DNA from: Certhia americana
Taxonomy: Eukaryota; Chordata; Aves; Passeriformes; Certhiidae
Assembly (NCBI GenBank): GCA_018697195.1
Contig: CM031870.1
Span: forward strand, 2,717,103 to 2,781,102
Reading direction: 5' to 3'
DNA: 64,000 nucleotides
Shown here piece after piece: positions 26,710-35,900 of this stretch; within the stretch, counting starts at the first letter, position 1, and every line of letters starts with the position of its first letter. The notes beneath the pieces are model-generated. The model searched no databases, was not told the origin of the DNA, and saw only the letters and a list, made by a program, of their open reading frames with translations. The position numbers and the translations under genes were made by a program.

Positions 26710-26824
26710 GTGAGGCAGATGTCTATCACATGAATGGTGTTTTTCAGATTAGCAGACTTTTCTACCTTTGCCTTCCACTCCTCCTCCTTTGTGACAGAAG
26801 GAGGGCCCCTAAATCATATGACTG

Positions 26825-26833
26825 GATAAAAAA
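26825..26833 (+). promoter_or_regulatory. TATA-like box of CYP3A
   Basis: GATAAAAAA lies 90-98 bp upstream of the ATG. With the usual 25-30 bp spacing, transcription would start near 26855, giving a 5' UTR of about 70 nt. No better TATA candidate lies between here and the start codon, and there is no CpG island, as expected for a tissue-restricted liver/gut P450 gene. Confidence 0.5.
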
Positions 26834-26922
26834 GATTGCACAGTGTGAAACACTCCTATTTCCCACAGACGTGGGACAAGCACGTCAAGGCAGAACTCAG
26901 AGCCAACCAGAGAAGAACTGAA

Positions 26923-26993
26923 ATGAACCTTCTGCCTTCTTTCTCTACAGAAACATGGGCCCTTGTACTCCTTTTTGTGGTCCTGCTGCTAGT
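26923..26993 (+). CDS. CYP3A: CYP3A exon 1 (start codon, membrane anchor)
   Basis: 71 nt. ATG gives [20 protein letters not shown] and continues as hydrophobic Leu/Val residues, the signal-anchor helix that holds the enzyme on the cytosolic face of the ER. Donor GT|gtgagt, phase 2. The start is supported by the match to the usual CYP3A exon 1 length and the conserved ETW before the anchor. Confidence 0.93.
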
Positions 26994-29900
26994 GTGAGTA
27001 AAATATTCTTTATCAATTCTCTGCTCCTGCAATTTCTCCCTTCTTGCCATTGCTCACTTTCATGCAACCAATCTGCTGAAGAGTAGGTGTGATTTCCAGT
27101 TTTCCAGCATCTAACCAGGCTCTGGGATGTAGCAGAGAAGTCTAAAGACTATACAGGTCTGTGATCTTGCTCCAAGGTTTGGAGTATTCCCATGCAGTTA
27201 TGAGATTGCTGCTAAGCATCAAAGGAATAACTGAATAATAATGATGCCAGGTACTGGTTACCATCAGGGTGCTGGGTTCAGTCGGGGTCCTGATCCATCA
27301 GGTTATTTTTCACAGACATCCATCTGTGCCTCCCTGGCTGAGGCTGCTCTGCAGGCAAGCCAGCAGAAGATGACCCTGCTGCACAGCAGCAGAAAGGCAC
27401 CACGGAAAGAATATTTGTAGGGTCAGTTTTTACTCCTTCTGACTTCTTCTGTGGTGCCCAGCTAAGATTCTCCTCAGGGTTGCATGGACCAGGAGGGGTC
27501 TTTTGCAGAGGTTGATTTCCATCCCATGTCCCTCCTCACAGCCACCTGTGCTGGGGGAAGGAAGGGAGCACAGAGCAGTGTCAGCCACCTGCTCCTGGCT
27601 TTCCAGACAAAATCCCGCAGCAGAAATGTACCCCCTGTGCTTCAGGGGAACCTTCCTAGTGAGAAAATGCTGTCCTTGGCTTTGCTGGTGCCATTCAGCA
27701 GAGAAGAGCTGGTTAAAAGCCCCTTTGCTGGGGCAGTGAGGCTGCTCTGACAAACTGGGCAGTATTGCTAAGCCCTGAGGCAGGGGCAGAGCCTTGCCAG
27801 CCATAAACCCCAACGACTGATGTGGTGAACCCCAGCACGGCCCATTTGTCTGCCCTGGCAATGCTCCAGCCACGGCAGCTCAGCAAGCTCAGAAAGTTTT
27901 AGCCATGTTTTATCAAATCTGTTTGTGTGATTTGGATCACTCGAAAACCTGTTTGGGGCTGACTCTTACAAAAAAAAAAAAAAAAAAAACAAAAACCAAA
28001 AAAAACCAAACAAAAAAAAAAAACAACCAAAAACCCCAAAAAACCCAAACCCCAAACCACGCTAAAACAATAAAACCAAAAAAGCCACCCTCAGTCTTGA
28101 CCCAAACTCTTGTATTTCAGTGGCTCTGTGTCTGTCTGAGGTTGCTGGTTACCAGATTTGCACCTTCTGCAGGCATTTGTAATTCTGTTGTGGCAAAAGG
28201 AACTAAACCCTGATCTTTGTGCTCTGATATCAGAGCTAATATAGAAGTTTCACTGCCCATTGACACAGAGAGGTTGTTCAGATGTTACTTGTCCACCTGG
28301 GGCAACACTGCTCCAGTTCACACATGAGGGAATATCAGGCATTTCTGGTTCATATCCACGGTAGGAAGAAGTAATAATTATTCTTTGGCTTTACACTGAA
28401 TGGTCCTTTTCAGTCTGTAGAAAACCCTGACACATTTTAGTTGTAGGAGTTTTAGACTATATTTTTCTGGCCATGTTTCAAGTGGTTTAAGCCTGTTTTT
28501 CTACAGTATTTCTGGGTTTTGTATTTTTGGGCTTTGTAACCAGCCCAGTCTGACATTTCCTGGTCCTCCCACAGCCCTGGCTACCTGTAAACATTACAAA
28601 TGAGAAACCACAAACATTTGATTCCTAGTATTGAATTAACATTTGACAAAAAAGATTAAACATTGACAAACTGAGTTCTGTGAAACCTTTTTTCACCTGA
28701 ATACACCCAGCTCCCCATTTTTCACCTGCTCTGTTTGGACATTAAAGTGGGATCTGCTTTTTTTTGCTCTGGCAAAAGCTGTGCTGGGGGAAACTGATCT
28801 CATTTGGGGTCCCCAGAATTTAAAAAGGCATTGCTAAATGTAAGGGAGACACTCCCTAAGTCTCAACCTAGATTTTGGCTTTTCAAATGAGCATCCCCAA
28901 GATCCTGCCTGAGCAGCTGCTGCCTCATGGCCTGAAGAGGCTCTCTGATAACATCCCCCTGCCAAACCTTCCCTATTTTACATCCCTTCTGCAATGAAGT
29001 GCTCACGGGAAACTGCAGCTACTAACTAAAACCAAATATTTTGAGGAGCTCTTTCAACACAGCCAAAGAAGAGCTTCAAAGGGCTGCAGCCCAGGCCCTT
29101 GTTGAGAAAGAGAAAGCCCCGAGGTAGAAGCAGTAACTTTAGAGCTGCCAGGAAGGGTGCTTCAGAGAAAAGAAATCTGCAAGGCTGTCAATAAAATCTA
29201 AAGAGAAAACCATCAAGACAAGGCTTCCACTGAGCTAACGCTGGACTAAGGGAGGGAGAACAATAAATGAAATTGAAGTACACTTTGACAAAAGCCCTGT
29301 TTGGGACATAATTTCTGGCATTGCTTTGATTTCTCATCAATAAAAACATGTAAGCTTGGTGTTCCTTCTTCCAGCTCTGTTTTCTGCCTCTCCTTTGGTA
29401 GGCAATGAGCTCCTCTCAGGACTTTAGCTAAAGACTTCAAGATGCTGTCTTCACGGGTGCTCTGATGGAAACAATTGCTTTCACACCAAAAGGATCCCTC
29501 TGAAGCTCTGTGTGAACCTTACCATGGTTATCGAGTAGTTTTTTTACTGGGCAATTTTCACTTGGACTGCTTTTTCTCCACCTCTGGGATCAACCTCCTC
29601 TCCCTCATCTCCCAAGGGATGTTGCTGCAGCTTCCAGGTTTAGGAGAGCTCACAGCCCCAGTGATTCAACACTGCTGTCTTTTCTGTCCCACAGATATGG
29701 AACCTGGCCATTTGGTTTGTTCAAGAAGCTGGGCATTCCTGGGCCAAGACCTCTGCCTTTCTTCGGGACATGCCTGGAATATCGCAAAGTGAGTGCCTGA
29801 AACCTCCCTGGCTCCAGCAACTGCTGCCTGTGCTGGCACAGCTGGAGCTGAACAGATACTCAGTGAGGATAAGTTATCTCCAAATGCCAGCTCCTCTGTC

Positions 29901-32900
29901 ACACAGGGCTTGTGCAAAGGCCAGTGTGGGATAAGGCTCAGCAGCACAGACCAAGGGGCATCCCCAAAGGAGCACTCCTGGCTCCTGGCTGGTTGTCAGC
30001 TGCCCTTTGCCAGCACCCTGGCAAACAGCTCACTCAAAGCACAGTGAATATTTATGCTTCATCGTGGCTTTGGAGGGAAGGAACACTCATAAAGCAGCTC
30101 TGAGCATTAGTTTAGAGCTGTTCCTCCCCATCCACCATCTCCAACATCATCCCCTCCACTGCATCCTCTCTCAGATAATTCAGCACCAACGCTGCCAGAG
30201 CTCAAGGAGCATTTGGACAACGTGGTGGGATTTTTGGGGCTGCCCTGTGCAGGTCCAGGAGTTGGGCTTGGCTGGTCCTTGTGGGTGTCTTTCAATCCAG
30301 GATAGCCCATGACAATTTTTAAATTGCTTTCCACAGGGTTTCCTGGAATTTGACAATGAATGTTTCAAGAAATATGGGAAAGTCTGGGGGTGAGTATGAA
30401 CCACTGATCTCTTCTGAGATTAAAACTAGAATCTGTACAAAGGGGAGAAAATATTCATTAGGAAAGCTCCCTTCTCTCCACCTGCAGCCCTGATAGTGCC
30501 AACAGGATGAGAACAGCAGTGACAGAGTGCTGCTGGTGGCTTACCTTGGAGCCTGGTGATGCAGAGCTGTGTCACTGCCAAATCACACAGAAACTATTTT
30601 GACCAGTGTTGTGAAAAGCAGTTTAAATCTGGTAACAAAAGGCCTTCACCTGCCCCTAACAAAATAATCAGCAGAACTGTTTACTTAAGCAGGATCTGGA
30701 ACTGGGAGGTTGGGTTCCTCTGGGTTACCAACAGCAGAGGAATGTGAGTGACTCCCTTCGGAGCTGATCCAAAGGATTCCTTGTGCTGCTGATCAGCAGG
30801 AGCTGCTGCAGTTATGGCTGTTCTGTTCTAGACACCTCCTCCCACAGCTTTTATCACTATTGTTATAACTTGGACTACAACCTTGCATATCCAGTGTGAT
30901 GCATCCACTGGTCCTTACAGCAGCTTTAAAAAATGGAGTCTGGAAAATGTATCTTTACACAAGTGGGTAGAGGGCACAAATCAGCTTAATCTACATCTGT
31001 TCCAGGAAAGCATTCAGAACTGGCAGCTTAGAAAGACAAAAACAAGGGCTGAGTTTCATCTCCAAGGATGTCTCAGTGCCGTCAGCCCAAGTCTCCAGAC
31101 ACCCAGCTCAAGAGCCTGAAAGGGGTCGAACAAGTTTCCTTCTAATACTGTAATGTGTTTAAGTGCCTGGAAAAACACAGAGAGTCAGGGGAGGAAGTGA
31201 AGACACTTGCTTCATTTAGTATCTGGTCCTTTGAGCAACGGAGCCCTGCTCATTTCCCAGTGAATTTGGAAGGTGTTTCTCTCCCTTTATCATTTACAAA
31301 ACCAGATGGGAAAAGGTCTGGGAGTCCTTCTCCATCCCTACTTTCTACATTTCTGTACTCAGACAACAGAGCAACAAGGCTGGTGATGGAAGAACGTTTG
31401 TTCAGCACATTTTACCTCGTGGGCATCAGCCAAGCCTTACACTTCAACTATCTGGGGTTATTCACCTGCCTCCTCTTCTCCCCCCACCAGGATTTATGAC
31501 GGCAGACAACCCACGCTGGCTGTCACAGACCCCCAGATCATCAGATCTGTGCTGGTTAAGGATTGTTACACCACCTTCACCAACCGAAGGGTAAGAGCAG
31601 AAGTGCTGTGATCTCCCAGAGAGTCCAGGATAAGTGCAGGAGGAGACAGGCATGCCAAGAATCCTTTGGGAAGGAGTGGCTGCACTATAGGGATTGCTGA
31701 ACTCGACCACTGCATGTCACTGTTCCCCTGCCTTACAGCCTGGGCTGCACACACGGGCTGGCAGAGGGAGCAGGCAAAGTCTGTTCTCACAACTATATAT
31801 TTATTTATGCATATATAGATGGATTTGGGTCTGTGTGATCGTGCAGGAATCTGTGAGGGTGGGCATGTGCCACCAGCTGGGATGCAGGGATGGGACATGG
31901 GTACACAGAGACATGCAGGTGTTGGGCTTACTGGGCTCATTCTGGGGCTGGGAATGGCATCTCACAGCTGGTTCAATGTAGGGAAGGGGTTTATTTATGT
32001 GCCTTGAGAGGGATCACAGCCTGCTGCCAGCAGCAACGCCCCTGGAAGAGCCCGGGCAGGGGCTTGCATGCCACATTCCCACCCCTGCCAGGAGGCTGCT
32101 CCCTTTTCTGGGGTTCCCACCTTCCCTTTCCCTCTGCAGCGCACGGATCTGGCAGGGGTACTGATCAACGCCATCTCACTGGCTGAGGATGAGCAGTGGA
32201 AAAGGCTCCGTACTGTGCTCTCTCCAACCTTCACCAGTGGGAAACTAAAGGAGGTAAACCAGCTACAGACTAAATCAGAGTCAGTAAGTGCTTTCAGGCT
32301 GAGATTGTCACAGGGGCCTGATTTCTTTAGTCAGAACCCAGCAACCAAGCTGGCCTGTTTAATTCATGCCTAACTAAAACCAGAAAACTCTTAAAATAAA
32401 ACCTGAGCAGAGAGATCTTATTTGTAGATATTCGTGAAACTCCCTGTAGTCTTCGTGAGCCTGTGCAATGGAGTAAAATGTACTGTACTGGAGTGACCAT
32501 GCCTGGTTTGTGTTACAGATGTTCCCTATAATGAAGCACTATGGGGAAGTTTTGGTGAAGAATGTTCAAAAGCAAGTGAAAGAGGACAGCTCAATATCTG
32601 TAAAGGAGTAAGTAGCTGCTAAGAGCAGCAGGCAGAGCAAGCCTTGTTAAAAGTGCTGTGGTTCATTGGCTACCAGCAATGCAGCTCTTTCCCTGGGTCA
32701 GCCAGGGCTCTGAAAGGAGGAATGGGACTTGCTGAAAGGCTGACTGGAAATTCAAAAGGGGAAAATTTAATTTGGATGTTAGGAAGCTTCCCACGGGTAT
32801 ATAGGAAGAAAAATGCTCCAGTACAGCTTTGTGAATCCACAGATCCAAGATAACTCCAAGACTGTCAGGAAAACACAGTTTTTCCTGCATACACTCAGGC

Positions 32901-35900
32901 TTTCTGTGCAGCACCTTCTCCTTCCCCGGGACATGGAGGTTTCTTGCCTCTCTGTCCCACACAGAACTCATCTCTCACATGCCCCATTGCTGGGGGGACT
33001 GAGGCTGTAGAGTGGCTCTGAGTGGTTTTGCCTCATCTGTGCCCTCCACATGGGCTCTGAACAGAACCCTGTGTATTTTGCACCTCCAATTTCAAAGCAA
33101 AAATGCAGCAGGGGCAGTGTTGGAACCCAGGACATTTCTCTGGCTGTCCTGGATGGCTCAAGACCCTGGCAAGGGGCTCAGAGACCTTGGCACAGAGTCA
33201 AAAACACCTGTGCCTTCCATTTTAGCCCATAGGAGCAATTACCATCTTTGTGTGAGGATTTACAGGCCACGAGAGTTTGAGTAGAGTGATAGTTAATTTG
33301 TTACAGGGTGAAAAGTAGAAGTTTGGGGTTTTTAGAATGGGGTTCAAGAGGCAAGATGAAGGAATGTGTGTCCTGTCCTTCTTCTTCTTCTTTTTGTCCT
33401 CCATCTTCTGCTGTGATGGTGGCACTTTGTGGTTGGTTTAGAGCAGAGACAGACTGTCTAACAAAGGTCATAGGGATTGGAAAATTATTGTAAATAAAGT
33501 ACAAGTGGGCTTTAGTATACAAAGTCAACACCATCCTGAGGGCAGTGATTGTGCCCCAAACTGACCTGCTGAACAGACCTCAGCAGGTTGGAGAAAGAAC
33601 GCAATAGATAAGGAAAAATAAACAACCTTGAAAAGCAGAATTGACAACTCTCAACTTCTTTGGTCGTGGGGCTGGGAAAAAAGGACTTTCTAAAATCTCA
33701 GGAGCCACAAAATCATCAAAACCCAAGAGGGCAGCTGCACACCAGGAACCATAAACCAGCAAAGCTCCCCTCGAACCAAAACCCTGCAAGGGGAGAGCTT
33801 GGGCAGCTTGGAAGAGGGGGCTGTGCTGGGTGGAGCTAGACCAATTTCAGGGCTTGTTTGAGGCAAGGTGTGCTGCCACCCCTCCTCCAGAGGTTACCAT
33901 GCCAAGTTCCACATGCTGTCCTTCCACTAGCCCATTCCATGTAGTTGTAAAATCCTTGGAAAAGCTGTCTGACATCAAAACCTGTGCAGGCTGGGAACAA
34001 AAGCTCTCTAAAAATCTATCCTCTTCTCTATAAATGCTGTTCAGTACCACGTAGCAAATTTTCTTTTCAAACCTAAGGCAGGAATTCTTCTGAGATTTTA
34101 TATTTGAATGTCACACAGGCACAAGGGAAAAAAAATACTTTCACTCAGTCCAAATATTTAACCAGAGTCTGTTTTTTTCCACCTTTCCTCAGCTTCTTTG
34201 GGACTTACAGCATGGATGTGGTCACCAGCACTTCCTTTGGTGTGAACATTGACTCCATGAGCAACCCCAATGACCCCTTTGTCAGAGAGATGAAGAAACT
34301 GGTCAAGTTTGACTTTTTTAACCCAGTCTTCATCTTGTCATGTGAGTGACTCAAGGTTTTGCTTGGATAACTTCCCTTGCTAGGAATGAAATCCTCCTGG
34401 CCCTTGCCTCATCATTTCCTGGTTGTGAGCTTCATGCTGAAACCCTGGGGATGAGATGGGTAAAAATCTTCCTCCACCTTTGGCATCCACAGTGCAGGAA
34501 ACTTATGAACCACCCAGAAATATCCAATTAAGTGCTGGGAAATTATTCGAAGATTGAAAAGCAAGTGAGGCTTGAGGAGAGTGCTGCTATCTGAAATGCA
34601 TTTTCTGGAAGAGAGTGCTGAGTGGGGACTGTAATTAGATGCAATTTCCTCCAGTGCAATAACTTAGCAGCAATGGACCTTAATTTAAGGTTAGATACCT
34701 TGCTGAAAACCCAGGGAAAGTTTGGATCTGTGCATAGAGGAGGTTCTGGTGCTGTAGATTTCATGAATCTATAAAGAATATCAAGATCCAGTTTCTATGA
34801 GGAAAGAAACACTTTGAAAGGGACTTGAAAATGTTTGCATGATCACAGCAAGGCAGCGAACAGCTCAGCCTGAACAAAGAACTCAGAATTTTCAATATAT
34901 CTCTTCTGAGCCACATGCCAGAAGTAACCTGTCCTTAGAAAACAGAGCTTAGAAACAGGAGGTGGAATATGCCTTGGTCTTCTCTTAAATGAATGATTAT
35001 ACCCAGCTTGGTTGTGCACATTTGACACAAAAACTATTCCAAGAGAATGAAACAGAGGGGAAAAGGCAAAGGCCATACTTCTCTCAGGTAAAGAAATTAG
35101 AAAAGGAAATTATTTCCCAGTAGTATCCACAACTATCTGATAGGAGGAGGGGTTTATTTACCGAGTACAATTTAATTCTCTATTTGTTTTTCAGTTGTTT
35201 TCCCATTCCTTAATCCTGTCATGGCCAAGATGAATGTAAACATCTTCCCCAGTGAGGCTGTAGATTTTTTCATGAGATCCCTTGCCAAAATTAAGCAGGA
35301 ACGTGAAAAGGAGGCTCACAAGGTGAGTGGGAACTTGAGACCAATTGTGGCATAAAGTACTCTGAAGTGAGATATAATTAGGGTGATGATATGAAAGGTG
35401 AGGCCAAAGTACAATGACTCAACAAAACCCTGAGCCTACTCAAGTGTAAACACTTTTTTAGTGCTGTCAGAAAAGCCCCACCTGACCCATCCTGGCAGAG
35501 AGTCAGGGGGACTTTGTACATCCATGATCTGAAGCTAAATCCAGATAAACGCTCAGCAGAATTGGACTAAGCTTCAGTCTGCAGCACTTGTAATGAGAGA
35601 GTGAGAGAATCCCTGAAGAAGATTAGGCAGAGGATGAGAGAGTGCAGAGTAAGCAGCACATGTGCAGCAAAATCACCTTTAGAGTTGTGCCTTCCCCCTT
35701 TCGCTTTTCAAAAACTGCAGCTGCTTCCTAACAAAATTCTGCCTTTTAGAGTTTGGATCCCTTTCCCCAAATTCACTGAAAACACTGCTCTCCCACCCAA
35801 GGGGCTTAATGGATAGGATAGACAGGTTTCCAAAATAAAAAACAAGCATTATGTTTTTCAGTAAGGAAGTTGTGTGCATTTAGGGATGCTCTCAGTCTAA

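Noticed and set aside
26931..26950. Acceptor-like sequence (pyrimidine run ending in ctacag) inside CYP3A exon 1
   Set aside because: Using it would remove the start codon, and the next ATG is out of frame. The intact 71-nt exon matches the CYP3A family.
32740..32800. Weak similarity to CR1 ('aatttggatgttaggaag') in CYP3A intron 6
   Set aside because: Too short and diverged to call.
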